A stretch of 64,000 nt of DNA from Lates calcarifer. Lineage: Eukaryota; Chordata; Actinopteri; Centropomidae. The position numbers and the translations under genes were made by a program. The stretch covers positions 12,426,194-12,490,193 of the forward strand of contig NC_066852.1 of the NCBI RefSeq assembly GCF_001640805.2. The letters run 5' to 3'. The stretch's first letter is position 1. Each line of letters starts with the position of its first letter. Below the pieces are notes generated by a model. The model did no database searches. It was not told where the DNA came from and saw only the letters and a list, made by a program, of their open reading frames with translations. Positions 49,801-63,478 of the stretch are shown piece by piece.

Positions 49801-51798
49801 AAAAGACTAACATGGCGGTAAGACAGACAGCGCAGCAAAAAAGGGATGGCATTGCTTTTTTAGCTAGGCGCGGTGACAGGGAATGTTCATTTGATCCACC
49901 CACACAGCGAAAATAGAGATAGAGGGAAACGAAAAAGGAAGAACATTGGGTTTCTTTCAGGATACAGAGGGGTTTGGACCCAGAGGCAGACACAGTGTGT
50001 GGGGCGTCGGGTAGGGGAGAGGGGGAGATGGATAGAGGAATGTGGGTATGAAGGGCATGTGACTGGGATGGAGGGATGTCCAGACGAGGTGGGGTGATAT
50101 GGCAAAACGCTGTCACACTTACAGTATTCTTGTTTTTTGGGGGGGCAGGTACAATGACTGAAGGGGGAATTTGTGACTGTGGTTACACCCACAGTGACTA
50201 ATGTTACTCTTGCTAACGTGAACAAAGACCTCACTCAGTCTATAACAGACAGTTGTAGACTCACTGTTGTGTGGGTAATGTATAGACACACAGTCCCACG
50301 TTTGCAGAAACACAATGACAACGATATATCAGTAAACACATTCATTTATATACAACAGAAGAATGTTACAGCACACATGATATCACTTAGCCTGGAAAGT
50401 GCAAATCATATTTTGAAAATAATAGTATGCAGTGCCTGACTATATTGCATTTGTTTCATAAAAAAACACAGTTGAAATCCACCATGATTCTCCTTAATGC
50501 CGCCACTCAAACCATCTTGAGAGCAGCACAAAGTACTGGTGAGAGCGTGACACTGAAAGCTCAGTACACTTGTGTTTGACCTCATGAAAATTCTCATCTT
50601 TCTTTTTCTATACCTGGTGCACCTATCTGTGTTTGCGTCTTTGTTACATGTGAATAGAAGACACTGAATAGAGAAACTCAGCACGCAGTTGAAAGAGAAC
50701 TGTAGGATACTTGTACATGTGCAGCAGGGTGCAACCCTCCCATGTCAAGTCATTAAACTATGGATAATAGCAGGATTACAGTGAACATGAAATGAAAAAG
50801 TTGTTATAATGTGCACTGTATATTAATGGATATGAATAGACAGTAGAATGACTGATGCTATACCTTGTGTGGAACCAATTCAAGTCTTCAACTGCTGACG
50901 ACCAGTGTATCATGCTAAGGGCTGTCGTCTCAGTGCTCACAGTTCTCCTAAAACTACTGTTCAGCATGTTGAAATGTGTCTGGTCTGTTTCTATAATTGG
51001 TCGGTGATCTGTGATCACAGTAACAGCTTCATTTCTAGCTTTCCCCTCCCTTTATCCACACCTACAGTTTGTAACCCTTTATATGTCTCCTTCTCCTTCT
51101 TCTTCTTCAGCCGCTCTGAAGTCGCAGTCTTTCAAGGAGCTTCAGCAGCATTTGAACAGCAATACTGTTTGATGTTTTGTCCTCATTCTTTCATTAGTTT
51201 GGATTGAATGTGATGTCATGATTATGCATTTGAAGGACAGGTAGCTTTGAGCTCTGATTCTATTTTCAGCTTTGATTTGAAGGCATTTTTAACCATATCA
51301 GATGAATACTTAAGGGAACAGCTGCCATTTTGGTACAATCCCCCCATGCTTAAGGAATTCAGAGATTCATTAAATAGGCATTTTTACTATGTGGTCAAAC
51401 ACTCCTAATGAGCAATGACTTCTGTAAATCTGCAACTCATTCGCATTGTCACGCACTTCATATCTTATTGGCAGTTTTGCTCCCCAGCCTGGTTTCAGTT
51501 TACTATGTGAGGATGCAGAGGGTTGCCTTAGAATGATTTCAGCAGCATGAAATGCAGGTTTGACAAATTTCTATAAGAGTAAACAAGCATATCATATCTT
51601 AAATCATCTCTAAACCTCCTGATCCTGTACCAGGGCTTAACAATAGACAAATAACTGCTCTGTGCAGCAGAATCTGACTCATGACTTTTGTAAGATGTCT
51701 GATATGCGTTACAACTTGAATCCACATTTTGTGTGGGCCTTGATCTTTCATCTCCATGGTCACAAATACTTCACTACTGAGGTCTCCAGTTTTTATAT

Positions 51799-51828
51799 AT
51801 CTCTCTCTCTATATATATAGAGAGAGAT
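51799..51828. repeat. palindromic (TC)n(AT)n(AG)n microsatellite
   Basis: ATCTCTCTCT is followed by an AT core and AGAGAGAGAT; the 10-bp outer arms are perfect complements, so the tract folds into a hairpin. Confidence 0.9.
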
Positions 51829-52306
51829 GTTTTAGCTGTAGAGGTCTGATTTATGAGATTGACATCTCAAAGACAATCAGTAAGAGAAAGTCTTTAATAT
51901 CAGTAGGAGTATATTATCTGAACTTTTCTCATTTGTCCACAGATACAGAGAGAAACATTCTTGGTTTGTCTACATTCAGGTATTCGGTGGTAAAATGTAA
52001 ATGCGGTCATGTCGTCTCAGTTCAGTGGGGTTTCCTACTCAGAGCAGCAGGTCTGCAGCAGTAGGTCATGGTGTCAGTGTTTGCCTTGTTCAGCATAAAC
52101 ATGCAGAGAAATAGTACATCCAGTCAGACAGTAAGGACGAAGAAAGGAACAAGAAACATACTGAATATTTGTAGAGTGATCACAGATATGATTTCTGTTT
52201 GGTTTTGAAATGTCATCCTATGCTCCGCCAAAAAAAACCCAACATGACTGTGACTGTGCTAACTTCCACATGTTCAATTCAGTCATTCACACTATACTTT
52301 CATCCC

Positions 52307-52333
52307 TGTGTGTGTGTGTGTGTGTGTGTGTGT
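52307..52333. repeat. (TG)n microsatellite
   Basis: About 13 TG units. Confidence 0.93.
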
Positions 52334-54134
52334 ACGCACATGCAGCGTTATTAAGACCACCCATCACAGCCTTACCCCCCGGCCTCTGCTGGATTTTTTT
52401 CCAACTTGTGAAATGGCCGACCATTGAGAGGACTATAGATCTTTCAGCGTCTCTCACTGACAGATCAGCTTGCTTGGTGTGGATGTTTTTTGTCAAGTGT
52501 TACTCTACACAGTCAAGTGTAGTGCACACAGCTGGACTTAAAGTGGTGGAAATTATTTTGGAAAGGAAGCAATATTAATACCAGAAGCTTTTCACTGATA
52601 GTAAGCAAGCAGATTTTAAGCATCACATTTTTAGAGATGGAAGGAAGGAAAAAATAGACAGCATTACACAATTATTATTATTTTTGCCTGTTTATTTAGA
52701 TCAATGGACCTTAAAGCTAAGCACTGTAGGTACAGCAGGTTATTGCTGGCAGTCAGTTGTGGACTGACCAAGTAATGAGTTAATGTGATTATCCTGCCAC
52801 CTGTATCCATTACTGTCACTTAATTAAAAACAGTTTAAGTAAGATTTTGTTACAGATTTTGTAAATTCATTCAAAAGTGATTCTTACTGTTCAGAATTGA
52901 TCAGAAAATATAACATTATAACAGCAGAGTTATTGCACTAAATTAACATACTGCATACACTAGAGCAAACCTCGACATTTAAGATGCAGCTCCTTTTTTA
53001 TTTTTCATGTCTAAATGCATGAATAAACTAATCTGTGTTATATGTATGTCAGTGAGTGTGCTTTTGTCTGACACACACCCCCCCTCCCCCAAACGTGCTG
53101 TGATCTCACTCATGCTCTCACAGAGTCCTGAGATGCCCTCTGATCGCTGGATGAGAGGCTGGACTTGCGCTTATATCTAACTCAGTCTTTCTCTGTCTGC
53201 TGCTGGTTAAAGTAGCTGCTGTTGCTCCAGCGGCAGAAGCAGGTGTGTCTACCTCCTGTGCCACCCCCCCCACCCCCCACCCCTTCCTGTTCCCTTATCA
53301 CTGCAGTACGGCAGCTCTGTCTGGGAGGCAGCCATTCCATTGTTCTCGCGCCCCCCCCCCCCACCCCCACCCCTCACCTATCGGTGCTCGTGTGGGTGCT
53401 GGCGCCGCTCTGCCCGCCCCACCCCATGGAAGGGACTGGCTCCAAATCACTGTGATACTTGGCACCTAGGTGCCCTGAGCAGGTTACGCTTACGACTTTC
53501 TGTCTCTTCTCTCCCTGGACAGAGCTCACTACAGTCTCTGCTGCAGACCGCCGCCATCTTGTTACTGCTTGTGCTGTCGGTCTGCTCGCCTCTGCTGCAC
53601 TCAAACCAAATCATCTAACCCAGCCTCAAGTGTTTGCCAGCGTCTCTCCCCTGCCACCCTTGGTTTGTTCCATGCCAACCCTGCCTTAGCATAGCTTTAT
53701 CACAACACTTCCCTGAAGCCAGCTAATGGACACATTTTATCGCTGCACAGGGACAGACACACCTGGAACTTTTAGGTGTGCATTATACTAGAATGGTCGT
53801 CATAGAGTGGGGGTTTTAGACACTGTCATCAAGATCATATAGCTGTGTTGTTTGGAGTTAGCAAAACCAAGACAGAAGGTCACCAAAATAACTTAAAGTT
53901 GACTAGAATAATTTACCATACGCTATCCCATACCATACCATACAACACAATTAAACTTAAGTATACTCAGTTATTTTACTGATTTATAAATTCTATTATG
54001 AAAAAGCAGCATATCCCTTTAGCAGGATATGATAAATAGTGTTTTTCAAAGGCAAATATGAACCATAATCTGACCCCGATTCTGCAGGAACTGTATATAT
54101 TACATATTTGCTTTGTGTGTAAATGGTGTCTTAA

Positions 54135-54153
54135 AGAGAGAGAGAGAGAGAGA
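54135..54153. repeat. (AG)n microsatellite
   Basis: Nine to ten AG units. Confidence 0.9.
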
Positions 54154-54913
54154 AACTGAGCAGTGGTAAGAACGTCTTCTTAATTCTGTTTGGCAGAAAC
54201 TGTGCTGTTAGACCATATGTGCTCAGAGCAGACTTCCATCATAAAATGACTGCCTCACACATGCTCGCCTCACTCCAAACAACTATTTTCACAGAACATG
54301 TCTGAACATAATTAGCTTGTATAGATAAATCAATTTCCAACAATGCCATAAATAATTCACAGACATCTGCCTTTTAGCTGTATGCGTCACTTTTAGGTGT
54401 TTTTGTCCTGCGAGGAGGACTCGTAGAACTACTAAGGTGCTGCACATTGTTGTACTTACTGTACTTTCTAATATTTCTTTACAGATTAAGATATGAGTGA
54501 AGTAGTTCTTCTGCAGTGCAAGAAAATATGGTGTGAAAGCAAAGGCTAGAACGTCAGAACACATATTCAGCTTATGAAAATGGTACTGCTGTACTGAACT
54601 GTGCTTTGGTAATAAACAAGTGGATGTGAGTAGGTGGAGGCCAGAGGTATGCAGCAGTAAATTCAGAAGGTCTTCGATCTTCTCAGACACTCTGCCAAGA
54701 AGAAACTATACTAATGAAATGATAAATATGAAGAAAACAAAATGTCCATCGAGAATACATCCATATATCTGAGGATGCCAGTTTTATTTTTTACTCATGT
54801 CCCTGGACGCCTGTATACTGTACCTTTGTGTTGATACTGCATTTGCAAAGTCAGTGGCTGCCTTGCTTCAGGGTTAAATGTTGTCTGATGTTCCCTCTCC
54901 CTCCCCTTTTCAG

Positions 54914-54945
54914 GTCAGTGGAGATGGCCCTCTGTCGCACCAGCT
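54914..54945 (+). other. candidate 32-nt noncoding exon
   Basis: The acceptor is CCCTCTCCCTCCCCTTTTCAG ending 54913, one of the best in the window; the donor is CAGCT|GTGAGT (GT at 54946). Short, no coding meaning. It would place the microRNA cluster in the preceding intron. Confidence 0.33.
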
Positions 54946-55702
54946 GTGAGTCAGTCACAGAGCCATTCAATCATAGCTACTAGAATTATGCTAATCACAA
55001 TCATATTTAGTCTGAATGTGATGTGGGTCAAAAGAAAGCTAAAAAAAAAGGGACAGAATTTGATCCATTCGCACCAGTTTTGTTGAAGCAGTCGATCCTT
55101 AAATGACTTTAAACTCACAAGCTATCAACAGATACAACGTTAATGGGCTAATCTTTTACACACTTCCAACGGAACAGACCAAGTTTTCTTGGGATTTAAC
55201 ACAGGTTTAATTATTCAGAAATACTATCAACAAGTATTTGTCATTATTGACAGATGATATACAGTTATATTTTACTGACAGCTGAAGTCATTTTGGACAT
55301 TTTTCAAACTATTGAGGCAGGAGACATAACAATAAAACAAATAATGCTAAGACAGATGCAGTTTAACAAACAGAAGTCTTAAAACAATAGGAGGGCCTTA
55401 TAGTATGAAGTAGTCAAATACAGCTATACAATAAATAAGCATTTAAGAGCCTCAGAAATTGTCAGTCACAGTGAATGAAAATCGAACACTATAAGCTTCA
55501 CAGATATACTTTGATTACATTTGTTTTATCATAAAGGGTTACTGTTTAAGTCAGCTCCCTTGTTGTATCGGATATGTCATGGTAAAGGTAACAGGTCTGA
55601 AAAACACAGGTCATGAGATGTATTTGCAAATGCCATTATTTTTACATCTGTTTTTTGGGATTGAGATGTTGATTTGTTATTAGATTAGTCAGTTCACTGC
55701 TT
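54946..55702. other. intron-like AT-rich DNA
   Basis: No feature recognised. Confidence 0.4.
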
Positions 55703-56058
55703 TGGTCCAGACTGAAATATCTCAACTTTTGTACACACATTCATGGTCCCCAGATGATAAATCCTAATGACTTTGGTCAATCCTCTGACTTTTCCTCTTG
55801 TGCCACTGTGAGGTTGACATATAGAATGGATAGCCATGCAATTTGATACATTCATATTCTTTGGGGATCCATTGACTTCATTAAGTCAAAATTTAAATTT
55901 GTCTAGCACTTTGGTTTATGACTAAATATCTACAAAACTAAACATCAGCATATTGGCATTGCCAGTGTGAGCATGTTCATATGCTCATGGTAGCATTTAG
56001 CTCACAGCACTGCCCTCTGTCCTTACGTAGCCTCACAGTGCTGATAGCATGACTGTTC
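55703..56058 (+). repeat. long copy of a widespread teleost interspersed repeat
   Basis: It runs through GAAATATCTCAAC, ATTCATGGTCCCCAGATGATAAATC, TGACTTTGGTCAATCC, TCTTGTGCCACTGTGAGGTTGACAT, ACTTTGGTTTATGAC, ACTAAACATCAGCAT, GTGTGAGCATGTTC, TAGCATTTAGCTCA and TAGCCTCACAGTGCTGATAGCATG. This is the order of phrases in one of the most abundant teleost repeats (from memory; name not assigned). Diverged, no coding capacity. Confidence 0.8.
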
Positions 56059-59000
56059 AGTCCAGTCTCTTAGTGCAGAGGAAACTGCCAGCTGCTGCAC
56101 AAACATATTTCTGTTAACAATTCATTTCATATTGAACTGCTGGTACTTGTGAAAACACTACAAGATGCTATTGTATTTTTAATTGCTGTATTTTTTTTCA
56201 TGTATACTGTATTGTCCCATTTATGTGAAAATTACTGATATTCCACAGCTACAGATATTTATTATGTGAAGACTTCATCTCTGATGTAACTGCAACTCTA
56301 CTGTAATTGTTTTCTATTTATTGTATTGTGTATGTTTCTTTATATACTCATACTGCACACTAGTTTCCAGGTGGGGATAATAAAATTAATCAATGAAAAG
56401 AGAAATTTTGTTGAAATGAAATGTGGGAAAATATGAAGGAATGAACTACAATCACACTCTCAGCTGTTTGACTGGTTTCAGACACATTCAAGTAGTTTAA
56501 ATACATCACATAAAGTACAATAAGTTATCAGTTATCAAACTGATTAGTAGTTGCTACCTGTACTTTAGCTGTAACTAACTAGCGAGCAGCATTACTGTCA
56601 CACTGTAGTCAGGAATAAGAGGATATGAGTGTAGTGAAGTATCCTCACAGCAGCAGAGTGGACATAGATTGCATGACATGCTGCAGTTTGCACACGGAAT
56701 GTAGAAAGATTTCAGGCACTCCATGATGAAGGCCAGATGTTTGAGTTATGCATAGGAAGTCAATTGTCTACAGTTGCTACTGGGTATGACAGTGATGTAG
56801 CCAGGCACCAGCACTGGTATCTGCTGCATAATCAAATTTAAGAAGGCTCCCTTTCATATTATGGCTTGTATATAACCAGTACATGTGCTCAGTTTGAACA
56901 ACAGTCTTCAAAGAACATCACATAAACAGAAGTGCAAAAAATATATAAATATATAAAATAAAAATAGAAACCGTATATGAGTGAGTAAGTAAGAAGAGTT
57001 GCTCATGAATTCCCTGGTTACAGTTTGCATAGCAACTAATCCTGTTTCTCATACTGTAAAGCAGTATGTACTAAACCCTATCAGAGATAAGAGTGGTTGA
57101 CAAGGGTGTTTATCACGACTGGTCAAAAATTGAAAAAAAAAAAGAAAAAAGTAAGCAATCCTAATTCTGCTGTTGGGCAAAAATGTCATGACTCAGTTTT
57201 TGATTTCTTTAGTTTTATACTTATGTTCATAGATAATGTTTCTTCTCGTGGGAATGATTCAACGGCTGTTGGTCCACTGTTTAAAAGTCAGTCACACAAG
57301 CTGAGGAACAAGGACAATGAAGGTTGAGTTTCTTGAAAATGTTTTGGATGGATAAAGTTTTCAAACAAAAACAGTGACAGGAAATCAATCATCTGCTGAA
57401 CTCTTAAAAAACACTTTTGATTTTGCAGGACATGGGGGCTACAGTGTGCTCAAGGAGGAATGTAAATCTATACACAGCAGGCAACAGTACATACACTGAA
57501 ACTCATCTGCTCCTTCTACTATAGCCCTTTTCCCTTGGTCCTTCTCCCCGCTTTTTTCCTCCTCGTCTTACACACAGTTACACACACATGCTCCCAGCCT
57601 GTCTCTGTGTCTCACACATGCACAGACACATACACACACCATCTTTTGTTTGGAGTCAGACGGCATTGAAGGCAGATCCTGTGGCCCTTCTGAGGAGAAT
57701 GTTAATATGCCCGCTCTGGTCTCTCTGGGGACACAGAGAATGGACTCTGGCTGCTAATGCACTGTCACACTAACCCTGCTTGCTTTTCTCACACAGTTAG
57801 CAACAGCAGCACTATACTGCCCACACTGTAATGTATTTAACTATACAACTTACTGAATCAATAAGAGTTACTCCAACTAAACTGTAACTATAGACAGCAG
57901 CTGATGAGGAAGCATGTGAGCATACTTTCTACAATAATCTAAAAGCCATGTTTATGTCATATGTTTATGTGGACACAAAGCAATTTGTTCCTCCACAATG
58001 AATTAATGGATAATATAAAAACCTTACCACCAACATTCAGTGTTGAGTTACATCTAGGGTTTAGCCATTTTCACCAAACACTTCCACTAGAAATCCTTCT
58101 ACTTGATCTGTGGTCACCAGAGTTGACGTTGGCAAAATTTACCAAACCAAACTGGCCAGTGTATCCTCTGTTTTCACAAGGAAAATGGAAAATGGTAAAT
58201 GAAAAAAAAAAAAATAAAAAAATCAAGATTTCCTTTTCTTGCCTTTTTTCCAAAAATGGAAAATGACAGATTTTTTTCCCCCAGTTTTTTTGTCACAAAG
58301 TTGGCTTTATAATGCGTAAGAAAACCAAAAAACTAGTATTATTTCACTCTGATACTCTGTGTTTCTAGTGCCCCATTAACAGATTCACCACAGCTGAAGC
58401 TGAGACGTTATATTGTAAAGCCTTTCATGGTTAACTCTCTCACATTCGAATCAGTCATGTAATAATAGCCAAATAAGGTATTGAGGTATTAAACCAAACT
58501 GCTTTAATGGTTTATGGACACTGAATATTTCAGTTTTTAGACACTGTGCTAATTAGACAAAATGGTAACAGTAAAAATTCTCAACTCTATGACCTGTTAA
58601 ACAATGATTTCATTTTTGCATGAAAACCTGCATGACCTGAATTAACTATGCATACCAGGACCAGTGAACACATTTATTTACATAAACAGACTTTAATTCC
58701 CAGATAACTCTCTTGGGTTGAGCACAAAAAAAGTGTTAAACATTTTACTAAACAATCCCAAGTCAAGGTCCACTTGCTTGCTTGTTCTGGAGCTTTCGAC
58801 TGTATCACACAGTCTTCATCAGCAGACAATGGATCAGGACATGCCACTGTCCAGTGTCAACCTGCATCAACATGCGTCAGTGCTTTACAAGAGCAGAAAC
58901 ATTTGCTCATCAGAGCTACAGTACATTGACCTCTTCTCCTGTCTGTACACTGTGTCCAGTGTATGGTGACAGTCCTGTAATACAATCCTGTTGTTATTAA

Positions 59001-59632
59001 AGCAGGTGAATGTTAACTAGAAAGATTATATAAAACTAAAAACATATAAATATTCAAAATAAAAATATGCAGAAGATTATAGTACAAATACAGACGGTAA
59101 AGATTTATGCATGATTTCAGTCATCATGGATTTTTTTTAGAATTCAAGCAAAATCAAGCATAATTTCAAATTTCAACACAGTTCAAACCTGTGAAATATT
59201 TGTGTAAAATATTACCATCTGAAGGAAGAGAGTGTGGTTTTATGAAGTAAACTCTGAGCTGTGTTCAAAAGTCACGAGAAAGTGAGGCTGACAGTCAACT
59301 TTTTTGATCAAACAGCACACTTGCCTACCTGCACACCCTTGCTCTTTCCCAAAATCCAATAATTGTTAAGCACACAGCGGCCACCTGAAAGACAGCACAT
59401 GCTTTTAACACCTATTGTAGGTTTCAGATGTGGTGGCTTATTTTCAAAACACCAATTAACAGTTCTGACCTTAGTGGTATTGTTTTGCAGCCCAAATGTA
59501 TGTGCTGAGCATCATATTATTGTCATGAGTGATCTATTTCATCATTGTCAATCACTGAACTTTCCAGCACTATGCAGCATGGTAGAGTTTTTTTTTCTTT
59601 CACTCATTCATTTCTTCCCTTCTGTTTCCCAG
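56059..59632. other. intron-like DNA
   Basis: AT-rich with short A/T runs. No exon, gene or named repeat found. Confidence 0.4.
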
Positions 59633-59695
59633 CTGTGAGCAGGGGAAATGCAACGCACTGTCCTCAACTGTAGTCCTTTCATGATGAATGGCAAG
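59633..59695 (+). other. candidate 63-nt noncoding exon
   Basis: The acceptor is TTCCCTTCTGTTTCCCAG ending 59632, strong; the donor is GGCAAG|GTACGA (GT at 59696), fair. An ATG at 59648 opens a 16-codon frame to the donor. All three frames from the left edge hit stops, so it cannot be an internal coding exon. Confidence 0.3.
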
Positions 59696-62523
59696 GTACG
59701 ATAATGGCCTTCAGGTTGCCATAGAAATGAGACAGGGGCCCTGTATGTGATTTTTTTTTTTTTCCTTTTTTTATCCAAGCGTAAATGACAGAGCACTCTG
59801 AGGCAAACTCTTTTCCCCCACCCTCACAGGCAGCTCGGCACTTTGCTTCCATCTTTTCCTCCTCTCACATCTTTTCTTATTCAGCATTTCTTTTTTCCTC
59901 TGCGCCTGTTTCTACCTCATCTGATTTGATGCGTTGATACAAGAATCACGACAGTTGAAAGTGATTAAGCTTCCATAAACTGAATAAAACAGAAAACTGG
60001 AGTGTTTGAGGATAATTTCAGCCATCCACCATGCAACAGTGTTTATTCACATATCACTGGCACCACGAACAGTCCAGACAGTTTTTATACCCAAAGCTCT
60101 GAGGTGACCTGTGGCCGGTCCGTGCACAATTAGATCACAAGCGCCCGGGCAACTTTTCAAAATTAGTCTGATGCTGAAGAACGATCCAAGACTCGAGGGA
60201 GCAGATGGAGCTTTTTTGCCACACAAGGCATCCGCCCAAACTCAGGTCTCCTCCCTGCACTGAGCATCTCAGTGCAGCTGCTGGCGTGGCCGTTGAAACT
60301 GAGCTCTTGTGATCTCAGTTCCCTGCCACCAGCTGCTCTCAAACTAAACACAGTATTGATCTAGTCTATCATTTTCACACTCTTGTGTCTTAAGGGTTGG
60401 TGATGTTGGTGATGTGTTTATGGCATGTTTGCGGTGTCAAGAAATGGCTTGGTGAAAAAGTGATGAGCTATAGCTGCTACTACATGAGCGTGTATGTCAA
60501 TTTAACAGTATGTGCATGTGTGTATATGTGTGTACTTTATGAGTAATGGATAAGACAGTTCTGCTGGAGCACAGTATAGAGAGAAGACTTTCCAGAGGCC
60601 GTAAGGGTGGCTAAGAACTTTGACTGTAAATCAGATTTTTAACCTTGTTAACATGTTCATATGGTGTTTTTAAAGGATATAAAACATAACATGAGCAAAA
60701 TAAACAGCCAACGAACACCATGGCTGAATATTTCCATCTTGGAACAACCAATGACAGTCTCAAAAACATGGATTCAGACAGCCTGGCTTTCATACGTCAC
60801 ACACTCAAGGAACCACTCCCGTCAACTGGGGAAAAAGAAATCTGAAACCTCCACTGCAGAGCAGACCTGTCAGACTGTACAGAGAGCAAGAGTTTGATTT
60901 AACACAACCACTAGCAATGTGTAAGCTACAAGCTAACAAACAACATAAATAAATAAGAGATGCTAACTGCACATACCATAGAGGAATGATTCATAAAAAC
61001 AGGAGTTGGTATTTTAACACTTCAGGTTGCCTTGTCCTGAGGACTATGGCCTTTTTTTAAAAATGGGTTTTTGGTTAGATGCCTGAAATTAGGTCTGTGG
61101 TTAACACAAGCTTAAAACATTTTCACGTTTTATTCTACAACAGAAAATATGTCAGAAAATACCCCATTTGTGAATTTTTTAAAAGCTTTTATGTGTCTTC
61201 GAAAAGGCAGTTGCTAAATGAGACTACACAGGTTCTTTCAAACTGTTTCTTTCTAAGAGGCTTTTGAAGAAGAGATAAGCATGCTAAATTAAATTACAAG
61301 TCAGAGACTTGATGGTGACGTTTAAGTAATGCGATCATGGTGTAGTTTGTTTATAGCCTGACGTTAGCTTTTTACCTCTCGCAATTGTATTTAAGCTTCA
61401 GAAACCATAATAGCGGTATTCATTTGTGAAAATAATTTTTTGTTTGTATCATAAACAAATTTAGTTGGTCACACGCTTGTTTTCTGTGCTAACTCAAAAG
61501 CCAATGAAAAAATCTCATTGGTTTTTTGTCCAGGGTGATGCTAACATGGCAGTCTACTCTGAAATGTTTGCTAGTCACCAATTTTGGTGCCCAAACAGAC
61601 TCCTCATCTGCGTCTGGGTCTAACCAAGGCTCAAACATATATGGATGAATCTCTCCGATGTTTCCTCTAACACTGGCCATCTTGATACACACTGCTCTTT
61701 CAGTGATTCACCTAGTGCAAGCAGCGGTGGAGGGTGTGGCAATTTTGTTATGTGGGAAAACCACGTTAAACAAAATAATAATCATAGAGGAGTATTTTCA
61801 CGTCTGAGGAGAACTTAAAATATCTGCATATATATCTGTTTAATATAGTATGTTGCTAAAGTTATGCAAATACACTTTTCACAACAATTATTGACTCGGA
61901 TGATCAAAATGAAAGTAATCCTCCCTCCAAAAATATAATTGTTTAGCACTTACACCAAGCATTTGTTCTTTCTGGCCTCTGAAATGTGAGGTTTTGACTT
62001 TTTATACCATAGAAGTGTTAAATAGTAGTTGGTTTTTGTGGTGAGGTACAGTAGAACCTACAGATGCCACCAGCACATTATATAGTGATTTGTAATTATA
62101 TAGTGATTTGTAATATGCTAGGATAATGAAAAAATGTCAACCAAAAAAAAAAAAAAGGAAAGAGTAGAAATATATCTGTATTTAAAACTAACAATTTGCT
62201 GAAATAACCATTAGTTTTTGTAGCCCCGTCCTTCATGCTAACAGAACCCACTGCAACTTAAAGCCCCTGAAAGAGTTGCTTTCAATTATTTAGTATATCT
62301 CTTTAACATTAAATATGTATGAAAAAACAAGCAACAATCAAAGTTTTAGGTTTTATTTATTAAGAGTTTAACACTCACAATCTCATTTAATCCAACATCA
62401 GGGGTGTGTGGGTGTGGTTTGATTAGATTTGACAACACACAACATTGTAAATACAGAAAAATCTAACAAATACAGAACATTGTAACTGATAAATACATTT
62501 GTAATTGTAAAAGGCTAACATTA
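59696..62523. other. intron-like DNA
   Basis: No gene supported; the only structured item is the 18-bp tandem duplication at 62078-62113. Confidence 0.4.
62078..62113. repeat. perfect 18-bp tandem duplication
   Basis: The unit TTATATAGTGATTTGTAA occurs twice head to tail without mismatch. Confidence 0.95.
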
Positions 62524-62865
62524 TACAGATGGGTGACAAATTAAAGGAAAAACCAACATGAAGTGTCATAGTAAGGTACCAGGCCACCGTGAGAATCACT
62601 GAACCCTGCTGGAGGGACCAAACACCGTGCTTCCAACAGATATTCCCTCATTTGGTGTTTTGATGAAGGTGGTGGAGAGTGCTGTCTAACACATCGGCCC
62701 AAACTCTCCCATAGAGCTTCAGGTAGGCCATATCATATGATTCACGTCATTTTCATACTCATCAAACCATTCAGTGGCCCCTTCATGTCCTCAGGATCAG
62801 GGAATTGTCGTTCTGTTTCTCCACTAGTTTCTCAGGTTTTTCCTGTAATTTGTCACCCATCTGTA
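62524..62865 (-). mobile_element. internally deleted Tc1/mariner-type transposon with transposase remnant
   Basis: 29-bp terminal inverted repeats (62526-62554 and 62835-62863) start CAGATGGGTGACAAATTA and differ at one position. TA flanks both ends (62524-62525, 62864-62865), the Tc1/mariner target duplication. The interior on the minus strand carries a decayed piece of a fish transposase: a frame reading [13 protein letters not shown] (about 62734-62772) followed by a disrupted stretch where the family normally has its DLNPIE motif, then a C-terminal tail. Only about 340 bp remain and the frame is broken by stops and deletions, so the copy cannot encode transposase. Family identification of the interior is from memory. 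Confidence 0.85.
62583..62800 (-). pseudogene. Tc1/mariner transposase C-terminal remnant
   Basis: Degraded coding text inside the element, minus strand. The residues [13 protein letters not shown] are still readable. The rest contains stops and an apparent deletion at the region preceding the third catalytic acidic residue. Non-functional. Confidence 0.65.
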
Positions 62866-63478
62866 TATCCAACATCTCTAATAATTTGAAGCAAAATCTT
62901 GTGTTCAAAATGTTAAAACTTAGAAATTACCACTGTTAGCCAATTTTCCTAAGCAGGGTAGAGTAGAATAGAGCACTCTGCTTAGCGTGCTGCCACCACC
63001 ACCTGATTCCGGATAAGCAGAAGAAATTGGAAAGGAATTGATCCAATTTTCCAACACCAAATTATTAACACCGCTCATTGTTCATCAGTTCTTAGTGTCC
63101 CCCTGGAAACTTCCTTTTTGTTCTAAGCTCTATGACTCAGAGAGTTCCTCTATTTGTTTGATTGTATGTACGTGAACGTGTTTCATAATTGCCTTATTTG
63201 ACACTTTGTCCGACATAATAGCAAAGTGATCATCTGTGGGTTTCAGACTATTAGTCGGACGAATCAAGACATTTGAAGACCTCACTTTTCACACTGGGAA
63301 ATTAAAACATTTTTTAAAACATTTATTGGATTTTATAGACAAAACAATTAATTGATAGTGGAGTACTATCTGGTAACAACTGGTAAATGCATATTTACAA
63401 ATACTTTATTCTCACTCTCTAAGCGCTTTCTTCTCTTTATCTCTTATATTTTCATGTCTGCTAATCATTCCCTAACAG
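62866..63478. other. intron-like DNA
   Basis: No feature recognised; it ends in the acceptor tract of the following microexon. Confidence 0.4.

Larger units (their letters stand above)
49799..54913. other. intron-like DNA downstream of mir-125b-1
   Basis: No gene supported. A strong acceptor at 51109-51110 (CTTCTCCTTCTTCTTCTTCAG) is followed by text without a good donor, so it is either a decoy or the start of a terminal exon. Cytosine-rich tracts lie at 53264-53284 and 53349-53377. Confidence 0.4.

Noticed and set aside
53182..53618. Proline/glycine-rich open frames on both strands
   Set aside because: Artefact of cytosine-rich low-complexity DNA, which lacks stop codons on both strands.
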